Shown here: one piece after another, positions 1-8,143 of the stretch
How positions within the stretch are numbered: the stretch's first letter is position 1
How the letters are laid out: each line of letters begins with the position of its first letter
Assembly (NCBI GenBank): GCA_030425425.1
Contig: JAUIAO010000029.1
Coordinates: 1-64,000, forward strand
Origin: Bacteroidia bacterium
Lineage (GTDB): Bacteria > Bacteroidota > Bacteroidia > Cytophagales > Cyclobacteriaceae
DNA length: 64,000 nucleotides
Direction: 5' to 3'
The notes under the pieces: model-generated
Told to the model about the DNA's origin: nothing
The model's database searches: none
What the model saw: the letters and a program-made list of their open reading frames with translations, nothing else
Position numbers and translations under genes: made by a program

Positions 1-9
1 AACAATCTG

Positions 10-354
10 ATGAAAATTTTAACTTACATATTAGCCTTCACGGTAATCTTTCTCTCGGTAAAACCAGCGATTGATGCTATTCCGTTTTCGTCAGAAACCC
101 AACAGACTTGCTGTAGCAGTAGTAAGTGTAATCCAATTTCTGACAATCATAATTCAGAAAATCAGAACGAACAAAAAGATAACGGAATGTGTAATCCATT
201 TCAAATTTGTGGCTCTTGCCTTTTGATTTGTGTTAGTACACCTTTTTTTCCAGCGTTACAGACTGATTTTTCAACCGAAGAGTTCTTCGGATACCAATCA
301 TTTATAGCTTCTCAATTCATTTCTGACTTTTGGCAACCGCCACAATTTGTTTAA
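10..354 (+). CDS. Small secreted Cys-rich protein (DUF6660-like), metal cluster
   Basis: A 114-residue protein with an N-terminal signal peptide (about residues 1-23), a polar middle, and cysteines at CCSSSKC and in CNPFQICGSCLLIC. The C-terminus FISDFWQPPQFV resembles small Bacteroidota proteins (DUF6660 type) that sit beside heavy-metal TonB receptors. That assignment is from memory of the family, not a search. It lies directly upstream of an HMA-domain protein and a TonB receptor, so a periplasmic role in metal binding or sensing is plausible. The gene is complete but starts nine bases into the window, so its promoter is not visible. Confidence 0.6.
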   Translation: MKILTYILAFTVIFLSVKPAIDAIPFSSETQQTCCSSSKCNPISDNHNSENQNEQKDNGMCNPFQICGSCLLICVSTPFFPALQTDFSTEEFFGYQSFIASQFISDFWQPPQFV

Positions 355-376
355 CAACACTTTCGACCACAGAAAA

Positions 377-400
377 GAACCGAAACTTCGGTTCAACTTT
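377..400 (+). terminator. Hairpin, possible terminator or attenuator
   Basis: GAACCGAA and TTCGGTTC pair perfectly around AC (377-394), followed by a weak A/T tract. It lies between the small Cys-rich gene and the HMA gene, so it may separate or attenuate their transcription. Confidence 0.4.
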
Positions 401-426
401 TAGTTAAACAATTTAAATTCAGAAAA

Positions 427-774
427 ATGAAATTTTCAAATATTTTCGTTATGGCTATCACATTTATGTTAGCCTCAACAACAGTAACTTTTGCACAATC
501 GACAAAAGAAAAAGTGCAAATTGCGGACACCACAAAAACTTTAACAACCAAAGTTAAAGGCATTACTTGCTCGACAGACCTAAAAATGATTTCGGCAAAT
601 GTCGAGAAACTAAAAGGTGTAAGCACTTGCAAAGCAGGAAAAACAGGACCAACAACCACATTTGAAATAGTGTATAATCCAGCTCTGATTACAGAAAAGG
701 AAATACATTCAGCAATTCAAAATACAGGAAGTTGCGAAAATCCTGACGAAAGACCATACAAAATAAAGCAGTAA
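427..774 (+). CDS. Secreted HMA-domain protein
   Basis: A 115-residue protein with a signal peptide ending near FAQS (residue 23). A heavy-metal-associated fold follows (about 38-105), with VKGITCSTDLKMI as the first strand and loop. The usual CxxC metal site is reduced to one cysteine there (Cys-Ser-Thr-Asp), with further cysteines at STCKAG and GSCENP. It is therefore likely a periplasmic metal-binding protein with an atypical ligand set. It sits between a Cys-rich secreted protein and a TonB receptor, an arrangement seen with copper or other heavy-metal functions in Bacteroidota. A strong hairpin follows the stop codon. Confidence 0.75.
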   Translation: MKFSNIFVMAITFMLASTTVTFAQSTKEKVQIADTTKTLTTKVKGITCSTDLKMISANVEKLKGVSTCKAGKTGPTTTFEIVYNPALITEKEIHSAIQNTGSCENPDERPYKIKQ

Positions 775-785
775 ACAGATTTAAG

Positions 786-816
786 GCAAAGCGTAATTGA
801 ATTACGCTTTGCTTTT
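786..816 (+). terminator. Rho-independent terminator after the HMA gene
   Basis: A 12-bp perfect stem (GCAAAGCGTAAT / ATTACGCTTTGC) with a 3-nt loop is followed by TTTT. It lies just upstream of the receptor start codon, so the receptor is probably expressed from readthrough or from its own start within 50 bp. Confidence 0.75.
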
Positions 817-838
817 CAACTCATTTAAAAAAGAAACA

Positions 839-3064
839 ATGAAAAAATATATATTCATTGTTGGTTTGCTGTTTCCGTATGCCTTGTTTGCACAAAGTAT
901 TTTAGGAAAGGTAACCAACGAAAAAAACGAACCTCTTGTTGGAGCGAGTGTCTTTTGGGCTAACACAACCATTGGCACAACAACAGGCATTAAAGGCGAG
1001 TTTGAACTTACTACAAAGGATATTTCGCCTAAACTTCTGATAGCTCGTTATGTCGGACATATTGCAGACACCATAGAAATAACGAACCAAACATTTGTAG
1101 AGTTTAAGTTAGAGCAGTCTCAAGAGCTTGATGAAGTGGTTGTAAAAGGACAACGAGACGGAGTAATTATTTCAAATCTCAATCCAATAAAGACAGAACA
1201 GATTACGCAAACCGAATTAGGAAAAGCCGCTTGTTGTGATTTGGCAGGATGCTTTGAAACACAAACAACTGTTCAACCACAAACCACAAACGTCATAACA
1301 AATTCAAAAGAGCTTCGTATTCTTGGACTTTCAGGCGTGTACAATCAAGTTTTGATTGATGGTTTTCCAATGATACAGGGCTTGACCTATACATATGGGA
1401 TTAGCAGTATTCCAGGAACTTTAGTAGATAACATTTACATTTCAAAAGGGGCAAACAGCGTTTTACAAGGTTTTGAGAGTATGAGCGGACAAATAAATGT
1501 AGAGACCAAAGAACCTGACAAAACCGACAAACTTTTGCTAAATGCCTATATCAACAGCTTTTCAGAAAAGCATTTGAACGCCAATTATGCAATAAAAAAA
1601 GGAAAATGGAGCAACTTGACAGCTCTTCATACGGTGCAACCAGCGAATGAGTTTGACAGGGATAACGACAATTTTCTCGACTTACCAAAACTTACTCGAT
1701 ATATGGTTTCCAATAAACTAAAATATGGAAATGACGCAGATTGGGGTTGGAACAGCCGAATAGGATTGCGATATGTAAACGAACAGCGGATTGGCGGACA
1801 AACCAGTTTTAACGAAAACAATGATAAAGGAAGTACAGAAGTTTATGGACAAACGGTAAATATCAATCAGCCCGAAATTTGGACGAAAACAGGCTATCGC
1901 TTAAACGACCAACACAATTTTGTTTTATTCGCTTCAAGTTTTTATCAAGACCAAAAATCCTACTTCGGAACTGTAAAGTATAATGCCAACCAGACCAACT
2001 TTTATGGAAACCTTCAATATGAATTCAATTACGGCAACAACTCGCTAAAGACAGGGTTTAGCTTTCGTCATTTGAATTTGGATGAAGATATTTCCTTTAC
2101 AAATAACAACTTGCAAAGAACGTATGCAGGCAATTATTTGCGAAACGAAAACATTGCAGGTGTATTTGCAGAAAATACCTTAAAGTTACTCAACGATAAA
2201 CTGACTTGGATTGCAGGAATACGAGTTGATAATCACAATCAATTTGGCACAATAGTAACGCCAAGAACACTTTTAAAATATGATATTGCACCAAACACCA
2301 TTGTACGTGCAAACATTGGAACAGGATGGCGAACGGTCAATTTGTTTAGTGAAAATATTGGTTTATTGGTAAGTTCACGAGACATTGTTTTTTCAGAACA
2401 ACTTGAACCTGAAAAAGCATTGAATACAGGTATTAATCTTACACAGAAATTCAATGGCGAGAATGTTACAGGTTTTTTTAGTGCGGACTATTACCGAACT
2501 GATTTTCAGAACCAAATATTTCCCGATTACGATACAGACCCAACAAAGGCAATCATTGAAAACTTCTCAGGAAAGAGCGTAAGCAATACATTTCAGGCAG
2601 AAGTCTATCTAAATTTTTGGCGACAGTTTGAATTTAAAACAGGCTACAGCTTTTTAGATGTTTATCGGGAAATTGACGGACAAAAAGTGCTATTGCCATT
2701 CAATCCAAGACATAAAGTAGTAACGACTTTAGGCTACAAACCATTATCCAAAAAGTATCACGTAGATATGAATATCCATTGGTACGGTCAACAACGATTG
2801 CCAAATACGCAGAGCAATCCACCAGAATTTCAACGACCTGACTTTTCAGAAAATTATGTGCTTGTAAATGCTCAATTTACATACAACCTGAAAAAGTTTG
2901 AATTGTATGCAGGTTGCGAAAACATTTTTGACTTTAGGCAAGAACGACCGATTATAGGTTGGCAAGACCCATTCGGTCAGTTTTTTGACACAAGTTCAGT
3001 TTGGGGACCAACTCGCGGGAGAGAATTGTATGTAGGAGTTCGGTTTAGAATTCCGAGTGAATAA
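839..3064 (+). CDS. TonB-dependent outer-membrane receptor, heavy-metal type
   Basis: A 741-residue outer-membrane beta-barrel receptor. It has a signal peptide (1-19), a carboxypeptidase-regulatory-like domain (about 20-105, starting ILGKVTNEKNEPLVGASVFW), a plug domain and a long barrel ending in an aromatic-rich strand (YVGVRFRIPSE). A cysteine-rich stretch in the plug (AACCDLAGCFE, about 130-140) is typical of Bacteroidota receptors next to HMA and metal-efflux genes. I chose the ATG at 839 over an in-frame TTG at 797, because the TTG lies inside the terminator hairpin and only the ATG gives a clean signal peptide. The substrate is unknown; copper or a related metal is inferred from neighbours. 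Confidence 0.85.
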   Translation: MKKYIFIVGLLFPYALFAQSILGKVTNEKNEPLVGASVFWANTTIGTTTGIKGEFELTTKDISPKLLIARYVGHIADTIEITNQTFVEFKLEQSQELDEVVVKGQRDGVIISNLNPIKTEQITQTELGKAACCDLAGCFETQTTVQPQTTNVITNSKELRILGLSGVYNQVLIDGFPMIQGLTYTYGISSIPGTLVDNIYISKGANSVLQGFESMSGQINVETKEPDKTDKLLLNAYINSFSEKHLNANYAIKKGKWSNLTALHTVQPANEFDRDNDNFLDLPKLTRYMVSNKLKYGNDADWGWNSRIGLRYVNEQRIGGQTSFNENNDKGSTEVYGQTVNINQPEIWTKTGYRLNDQHNFVLFASSFYQDQKSYFGTVKYNANQTNFYGNLQYEFNYGNNSLKTGFSFRHLNLDEDISFTNNNLQRTYAGNYLRNENIAGVFAENTLKLLNDKLTWIAGIRVDNHNQFGTIVTPRTLLKYDIAPNTIVRANIGTGWRTVNLFSENIGLLVSSRDIVFSEQLEPEKALNTGINLTQKFNGENVTGFFSADYYRTDFQNQIFPDYDTDPTKAIIENFSGKSVSNTFQAEVYLNFWRQFEFKTGYSFLDVYREIDGQKVLLPFNPRHKVVTTLGYKPLSKKYHVDMNIHWYGQQRLPNTQSNPPEFQRPDFSENYVLVNAQFTYNLKKFELYAGCENIFDFRQERPIIGWQDPFGQFFDTSSVWGPTRGRELYVGVRFRIPSE

Positions 3065-3065
3065 G

Positions 3066-3150
3066 CCAACGCTAAAGCCATACACATTTGCAATTCGCTT
3101 CAGCCGACACACAAGCCAAAAATTGCAAAAGAGTATGGCTTTTCCAACGC
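3066..3150. repeat. Palindromic repeat P0 (distinct from the P1-P5 family)
   Basis: Arms at 3075-3095 and 3121-3141 pair at 19 of 21 positions (5' arm AAGCCATACACATTTGCAATT minus its last base). The structure is bracketed by direct copies of CCAACGC (3066-3072 and 3144-3150). It immediately follows the receptor stop codon and precedes palindrome P1. It lacks the CCGTT end of P1-P5, so it is a related but different element, or it has also served as a terminator. Confidence 0.65.
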
Positions 3151-3166
3151 AGAAAGAAAAAAGCCA

Positions 3167-3301
3167 GTGGCTAACAATGTGTATAAGCAATAGCGGGTTC
3201 TGTGCTATTTTGAAACTAAAAAGTGTAAATTTAAGGTCAGTGTAATTTGACAGTTTTGTGGGTTAAATCCGCTACTGCTCATACACGAGACCGTTGGCTA
3301 C
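3167..3301. repeat. attC-like palindrome P1
   Basis: The left arm GTGGCTAACAATGTGTATAA followed by GCAATAGCGGGTT pairs with the right arm (3266-3301), which ends CACGAGACCGTTGGCTAC. The right arm carries a few extra bases next to CCGTT, so pairing is asymmetric, as in integron attC sites. The inner arms share the AGCGG/CCGCT block seen again in P5. About 65 bases lie between the arms. Confidence 0.8.
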
Positions 3302-3466
3302 CATAATCAGATTGAATTGACATTTGCTATCAAAGATACAAATAAAGAGAGTATAATAAATGATGGAGGTAATAGGATAGCCACTAAGATGGCAGTTGGA
3401 AAATAAAACGATTATCAGATTATATATAATTAAACTACAATTATTTAGACAAAATTTTAAAAACCT

Positions 3467-4279
3467 ATGAAATTTCATAAGCCAAAAATATTAGGGATTG
3501 TAAATATTACTGAAGATAGTTTTTCTGACGGAGGGCTTTATCTGGATTACGGTAAAGCTTTGGAAAAATCTCTCAAACTGGTTGAAGATGGTGCCAGTAT
3601 AATTGATTTAGGAGCTGCTTCCAGTAATCCTTCCTCCAAAGAAGTAAAGCCTCAAGAAGAGATTGATCGTTTAAAACCAGTAGCCGATTACTTGCTTACT
3701 AAAAATATTCCTGTTTCCATTGATTCCTTTAAATCTACTGTCCAACAATATTTTTTAAATAGAAACGTCCAGTATTTAAACGACATTCAAGGATTTTCCC
3801 ATCCTGAAATTTATCCCGAAATTGCAAAATCAGATTGTAAACTCATCGTAATGCATTCGGTTCAGCGTTTTGGACCAGCGACGGTTATCGAAACTAAACC
3901 CGAAAAAGTATTTAATGAAATAATCGATTTCTTTTCACAACGTATCAAATCGATTCAAAATTCAGGCATTTCATCCGATAGAATTATTTTAGACCCAGGA
4001 ATGGGATTCTTTTTAGGTTCTAATCCAGAATCTTCAATACATGTTTTAAAAAATATTTCTCAATTGAAAGGATACTTCAATTTACCAATTCTTATTTCAG
4101 TTTCCCGAAAATCCTTTTTAGGAGCCATTGTCGGGAGAGAAGTCAATGAACGAACACCTGCTACTTTGGCAACAGAGATTTATTTAAGTTATATGGGTGT
4201 AGATTATATCCGGACACATGATGTTAGGGCTTTAAATGATGCATTAAAAGTACTTGAAGTATTGAATACCGGTGTGTAA
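3467..4279 (+). CDS. sul-like: Sul3-like dihydropteroate synthase (probable sulfonamide resistance)
   Basis: A 270-residue dihydropteroate synthase, which condenses pterin pyrophosphate with p-aminobenzoate in folate synthesis in the cytoplasm. Motifs are GIVNITEDSFSDGG (10-23), DLGAASSNP (47-55), SIDSF (84-88), LNDIQGF (104-110), VMHSVQ (128-133), DPGMGFFLG (176-184), SVSRKSFLGA (211-220) and RTHD (249-252). AASSNP, VMHSVQ and GMGFFLG are hallmarks of the mobile sulfonamide-resistant Sul enzymes rather than housekeeping FolP. From memory it is closest to Sul3. It lies alone between palindromes P1 and P2, as a resistance cassette would. Resistance itself is inferred. No promoter is obvious in the 165 bases upstream. 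Confidence 0.85.
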   Translation: MKFHKPKILGIVNITEDSFSDGGLYLDYGKALEKSLKLVEDGASIIDLGAASSNPSSKEVKPQEEIDRLKPVADYLLTKNIPVSIDSFKSTVQQYFLNRNVQYLNDIQGFSHPEIYPEIAKSDCKLIVMHSVQRFGPATVIETKPEKVFNEIIDFFSQRIKSIQNSGISSDRIILDPGMGFFLGSNPESSIHVLKNISQLKGYFNLPILISVSRKSFLGAIVGREVNERTPATLATEIYLSYMGVDYIRTHDVRALNDALKVLEVLNTGV

Positions 4280-4324
4280 ATATTACTTGACAATTATTAT
4301 AAAGTTTGATTTATATGAAATTAC

Positions 4325-4462
4325 GGTAGCCAACATTTTGTATAAGTAATGGCAGGGGAAGTGGTAAATATCAAGGTTTGTAGCCCGCTCAAACTGCGTA
4401 GCGGTTTGATAGGAAAGTACCACGCAATCTGCCACTACTCATACAATTTACCGTTATGTGTA
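4325..4462. repeat. attC-like palindrome P2
   Basis: The left arm GGTAGCCAACATTTTGTATA then AGTAATGGCAGG pairs with the right arm 4429-4462, ending CATACAATTTACCGTTATG. An inner hairpin (TCAAAC / GTTTGA around TGCGTAGCG, near 4389-4409) caps the structure. The first 10 bases complement the first 10 bases of the sul-like unit. Confidence 0.8.
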
Positions 4463-4487
4463 ATTTTAGCCGCAAACGCAGTTAAAA

Positions 4488-4516
4488 CAAAAAGGCTCCG
4501 AATTTCGGAACCTTCT
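4488..4516 (-). terminator. Terminator of the catB gene
   Basis: The stem AAGGCTCCGAA / TTCGGAACCTT (one mismatch) is followed on the minus strand by a run of T's. It starts 6 bases beyond the catB stop codon. Confidence 0.75.
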
Positions 4517-4521
4517 TTTTA

Positions 4522-5151
4522 TCATTTCATTTTTCTAAAAAACTTGTACAACAAATCGATTTTATTTGAACAAAGAATTGGCATTGCTTCAAAAAGGGTT
4601 TCTTCATCCCATTCCCACCATTTCATTTCCTGCAATTTTTGGATGTCATCATCACTAAATCTCTTTTTTATCAATTTGGCTGGATTTCCCCCTACAATTG
4701 AATAAGGTTCAACATCTTTTGTAACCAAAGCACGACTGCCAATAACAGCTCCATCTCCTATCTGAACTCCTGGCATTATCATAGCTTCACTACCAATCCA
4801 AACATCATTCCCAACAACTGTATCTCCTGCTTTTTGAAATCCATCTTGGCTTTTACTGAAAACATCAAATTCAGACATATAAAAAAATGGAAAACTGGAA
4901 ATCCAATCATATTTATGACCTTGATTACCTGCCATTATGAAACTTGCACCGCTCCCTATTGAACAATAAGAACCGATAATTAGTTTATCGACATCATTCC
5001 TGTCCGGAAACAGATAACGAGCACAATCGTCAAATGAATGACCGTGATAATAACCAGAATAATAAGAATATTTACCCGAAATTATATTGGGATTAGTTAT
5101 GTGGTCTTTGATTATTTTTCCTTTAAAAGGACTTTCGAAGTAATTTTTCAT
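4522..5151 (-). CDS. catB: CatB-type chloramphenicol (xenobiotic) O-acetyltransferase
   Basis: A 209-residue left-handed beta-helix acetyltransferase that would transfer acetyl from acetyl-CoA to the 3-hydroxyl of chloramphenicol. The sequence tracks CatB proteins almost end to end: [40 protein letters not shown], the putative catalytic His79 in NQGHKYDW, hexapeptide repeats through about residue 150, and [14 protein letters not shown]. Length matches the family (about 210). It fills the unit between P2 and P3 but is transcribed against the orientation of neighbouring cargo, and it has its own terminator. CatB genes are classic integron cassettes, which fits the array. Substrate is inferred from family. 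Confidence 0.9.
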   Translation of the reverse strand: MKNYFESPFKGKIIKDHITNPNIISGKYSYYSGYYHGHSFDDCARYLFPDRNDVDKLIIGSYCSIGSGASFIMAGNQGHKYDWISSFPFFYMSEFDVFSKSQDGFQKAGDTVVGNDVWIGSEAMIMPGVQIGDGAVIGSRALVTKDVEPYSIVGGNPAKLIKKRFSDDDIQKLQEMKWWEWDEETLFEAMPILCSNKIDLLYKFFRKMK

Positions 5152-5284
5152 TATTTAACATATTTAATTTACAATAAGAGACAATAAGGAAACGAAGAAT
5201 AATACTAAACTATTCTCTTCCTATACGTTGCGTAAAGTAAATTTGCTAATCTGATAATTTCATCTGACAAAGATACTAAAAAAC

Positions 5285-5487
5285 TACACATAACATCGCA
5301 TTGGCAAAATGGCGGGTTAAGTTCAAAATTCAACTTTTGTGCTTTTTATTCCGCCGAATGTGTCCCACATTCAGCTTTTTTTTTAATAATTTAGCTTCTG
5401 TGGAAACACATCGGCTACGTCACTGCTAAATTGAACTTTTCGTCCAATTTATCCGCCACTTCGCCAATGCGTTTTCCGTTGTAGCCA
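5285..5487. repeat. attC-like palindrome P3
   Basis: The left arm TACACATAACATCGCATTGG then CAAAATGGCGGGTTAA pairs with the right arm 5446-5487 (CGCCACTTCGCCAATGCG, then TTTTCCGTTGTAGCCA). At 203 bp it is the longest of the set. It contains an inner hairpin GAATGTG/CACATTC (about 5356-5372). Its opening 10 bases complement the first 10 bases of the catB unit. Confidence 0.8.
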
Positions 5488-5562
5488 ATTTGAAAACAGC
5501 AATGTAGTTAAAGTGATAAAACAATAAAGCCTAAAATAAGATAGTAGTAATACAATAAATAT

Positions 5563-6441
5563 ATGTCTCATAACCATTATCATAACAGTTCTGGGAAGAA
5601 CCTAAAAGTTGCCTTTTTCCTCAATTTGGGTTTTACCATATTTGAGATAATTGGTGGTTTTTATGTAAATAGTGTTGCCATAATTTCCGATGCTGTCCAT
5701 GATTTGGGAGATAGTTTGTCATTGGGAACAGCATGGTATTTAGATGAAAAATCAAAAGAAAAAGCAGATAAAAAGTTTTCTTTTGGGTATGCCCGGCTTT
5801 CCTTATTAGGTGCATTGATAAATAGTTTGGTTCTTATTGCAGGTTCAATTTATGTGATTTATGAAGCTGTTGGAAGAATTTTAGAGCCACAACATTCAGA
5901 CTCTGGTGGTATGATGGTTTTTGCAATCATTGGAATAATAGTAAATGGTTATGCAGCATGGAAAATGAGTGAAGGATCATCACTTAACGAAAAAGTGGTT
6001 TCATGGCATTTGTTAGAAGATGTTTTAGGTTGGGTAGCTGTATTTATTGTGGCACTAATTCTAAATTTTAAAGATATTCATTATTTGGACCCTGTACTTT
6101 CACTTTTAATTACTGTATATATTTTGTGGGGAGTGATAAAACGACTAAAAGAAACCCTATTTATCTTTTTACAAGGAGTTCCCAAGGATATGGACTTATT
6201 GAAAGTTGAACAGGAACTTTGTGCAATAAGGAATGTCCAGTCCACACACCATACTCATATTTGGTCACTTGAAGGAGAGAATCACGTTTTCACATCTCAT
6301 CTAAAGCTAAAAAATATAACTGAACTTCGACAAGTATTGGAAGTAAAAAAAGAAGTGAAAAACAGATTAAAAAAATATCCTTTTCAGCACTTTACTATCG
6401 AAATAGAATTGGCAGAAGAAACTTGCGAATTACTTGATTAA
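5563..6441 (+). CDS. Cation diffusion facilitator (CDF) metal exporter
   Basis: A 292-residue inner-membrane antiporter of the CzcD/ZitB type, expected to export Zn2+, Cd2+ or Co2+ in exchange for protons. It starts His-rich (MSHNHYHN) and has about six membrane segments over residues 15-190. The metal site is Asp43/His46/Asp50 in SDAVHDLGD (TM2) and His149/Asp153 in SWHLLEDVLGW (TM5). A cytoplasmic C-terminal domain (about 205-288) contains HHTHIWSLEG. Length is normal for the family. It shares a cassette unit with the downstream membrane methyltransferase, 21 bases away, suggesting co-transcription. Confidence 0.9.
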   Translation: MSHNHYHNSSGKNLKVAFFLNLGFTIFEIIGGFYVNSVAIISDAVHDLGDSLSLGTAWYLDEKSKEKADKKFSFGYARLSLLGALINSLVLIAGSIYVIYEAVGRILEPQHSDSGGMMVFAIIGIIVNGYAAWKMSEGSSLNEKVVSWHLLEDVLGWVAVFIVALILNFKDIHYLDPVLSLLITVYILWGVIKRLKETLFIFLQGVPKDMDLLKVEQELCAIRNVQSTHHTHIWSLEGENHVFTSHLKLKNITELRQVLEVKKEVKNRLKKYPFQHFTIEIELAEETCELLD

Positions 6442-6462
6442 ATGTTGAATTCACAATAATTA

Positions 6463-7053
6463 ATGACTATGATATTGTTCCTATACTTAATAATATATTT
6501 TCTGTTGGTATTTGTGGTTAGGTCAGTTTTGTTGTGGAAGAAGACAGGAATTAATCCATTAACCTTTAACAAAACCGATGATGCTCACGGATTCAACGGT
6601 AAAATATTCACGATAATATCCATTCTCGAGTTGTTAATAGTCGGGTTATATGCCTTCAAAAATGAGTGGTACGAATATTTACTCCCTTTTTGGTATTTAG
6701 AGAATGAAACTTTGCAAAAAATTGGTTGGGGTTTTCTAATTGTTTCTTTGATTCTTGTTTGGATTGCACAAACCCATATGGCAAATTCTTGGAGAATAGG
6801 AATTGATGAAGAAAACAAGGCTAAACTCGTGACGAACGGAATGTTTTCAATTTCAAGAAACCCGATTTTTCTTGGAATAATGGTTGCGAATATCGGTTTG
6901 TTTCTGATAATACCAAATGCGTTTACCCTATTGATAATCTCACTATCAACAATAAGTATCAATACTCAAATTCGATTAGAAGAAGAATTTTTAAAGCGAG
7001 AATTTGGGAAAGATTACGAAGATTACGCAAACAAAGTAAGAAGATGGATTTAA
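6463..7053 (+). CDS. Membrane isoprenylcysteine/phospholipid methyltransferase-like protein
   Basis: A 196-residue protein with about five membrane segments and the C-terminal ICMT/PEMT signature: HMANSWRIGIDEENKAKLVT, then SRNPIFLGIMVANIG (about 128-142), and the acidic/aromatic tail EEEFLKREFGKDYEDYANKV. Family members use S-adenosylmethionine to methylate lipids or prenyl-cysteine. The bacterial substrate is usually unknown. Related proteins often accompany metal-resistance genes, in keeping with the CDF exporter just upstream. It ends nine bases before palindrome P4. Confidence 0.8.
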   Translation: MTMILFLYLIIYFLLVFVVRSVLLWKKTGINPLTFNKTDDAHGFNGKIFTIISILELLIVGLYAFKNEWYEYLLPFWYLENETLQKIGWGFLIVSLILVWIAQTHMANSWRIGIDEENKAKLVTNGMFSISRNPIFLGIMVANIGLFLIIPNAFTLLIISLSTISINTQIRLEEEFLKREFGKDYEDYANKVRRWI

Positions 7054-7061
7054 AAAAAAAC

Positions 7062-7120
7062 TGGCTACAACAACGGCTATAGCATATGCCCTGAGGGACA
7101 CGTGCCATAGCCAAACCGTT
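7062..7120. repeat. attC-like palindrome P4 (short)
   Basis: A compact 59-bp form: TGGCTACAACAACGGCTATA at the left pairs with CCATAGCCAAACCGTT at the right around a CCCTGAGGG turn. It lacks the AGCGG block of P1 and P5 but keeps AACA...CCGTT. Its opening 10 bases complement the first 10 bases of the CDF unit. The AraC start codon lies 17 bases after it. Confidence 0.8.
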
Positions 7121-7137
7121 AAAAAATACGAACTCAA

Positions 7138-8043
7138 ATGGAATTAATAGTCCACCATAAAATTTCGGACTTGTATAAATCGCTGAATTTACCAATTGAG
7201 CAAGAAATGGACTTTACGATTCATTTTTTACCTGCTATTCATTCTAAAACACCTTTTAAATCACCAGTTTTTAGAGCCGATTATTTTTCTTTTGTATTTA
7301 TAAAAGAAGGTTCTGGAAAATATACCATTGATGATAAAATATTTCCTTTTGATTCACAAACCATATATTTTACAAATCCCGGACATATTAAATCCTTTGA
7401 AATAGAAAACTCTAAAGACGCCTATATTATCACATTAACAGAGAGTTTTTTAAGAGAGAATGTTCACCCAGATATTTTTGGTGAATTTCCGTTTTTATTA
7501 GCAGAAACAGTTCCACCAAAAAAAATGTTGCAGAATGACTTTAGTGAATTTGAAATTCTTTACAAACAAATATTCAAAGAGTTCAAAAAACAATCTGAAT
7601 ACAAGAACAAAATTCTTGGAAACCTTTTTGTTGTATTACTTCTAAAAATAAAAGAAAATTTTTGGCTATCGTACAATCCATTAGAAGAAGGAGGAAGAAA
7701 TTCTCAAATTGTTAAATCCTTTAAAATTTTATTGGAACGAGAGTTTAAAATAGCAACTTCAAAAGGACTAACTATCGCCTTTCAAGTACAAGATTATGCC
7801 AACGAATTAAATTTACACCCAAATTATTTAAATTCTGTAATAAAAAGTAAAACAGGTAGAACTGTAAACGATTGGATTTCTAAACGAACATTGTCAGTAG
7901 CCAAATCATTGCTCAAAAACACTACCTATTCTTCAAAGGAAATAGCGTACAAATTAGGATTCAGTGAACCCACTCATTTCAGTCGGTTTTTTAAAAAACA
8001 CACACAAATTTCACCAACTACATTCCGAAAATCTAACCAATAG
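7138..8043 (+). CDS. AraC-family transcriptional regulator
   Basis: A 301-residue regulator with an N-terminal cupin-like sensor domain (about 25-160; FVFIKEGSGKYTIDDKIFPF) and a C-terminal double helix-turn-helix (about 205-298). The latter includes the LHPNYLNSVIKSKTGRTVND and AYKLGFSEPTHFSRFFKKH elements typical of AraC. It directly precedes an SDR oxidoreductase with a 100-base gap and is therefore a likely activator of it. The gap holds TTGACTC and a TATAAATT box near 8106-8130 that could be the regulated promoter. The effector is unknown. Confidence 0.9.
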   Translation: MELIVHHKISDLYKSLNLPIEQEMDFTIHFLPAIHSKTPFKSPVFRADYFSFVFIKEGSGKYTIDDKIFPFDSQTIYFTNPGHIKSFEIENSKDAYIITLTESFLRENVHPDIFGEFPFLLAETVPPKKMLQNDFSEFEILYKQIFKEFKKQSEYKNKILGNLFVVLLLKIKENFWLSYNPLEEGGRNSQIVKSFKILLEREFKIATSKGLTIAFQVQDYANELNLHPNYLNSVIKSKTGRTVNDWISKRTLSVAKSLLKNTTYSSKEIAYKLGFSEPTHFSRFFKKHTQISPTTFRKSNQ

Positions 8044-8143
8044 TTGTAAATCTTTGAAATTGGTCATTTCTTGTTTAATTAAGGTTATATAAAATACTTC
8101 CTTTTGACTCAACTTTGCTCTATAAATTTTAAAACATAGAACA

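Noticed and set aside
797..838. Upstream TTG start for the TonB receptor
   Set aside because: It lies within the terminator hairpin and breaks the signal peptide that begins at the ATG at 839.
4349..4705. 118-codon forward frame over P2 and catB
   Set aside because: It is composed of palindrome sequence and the antisense of catB, with no protein-like pattern.
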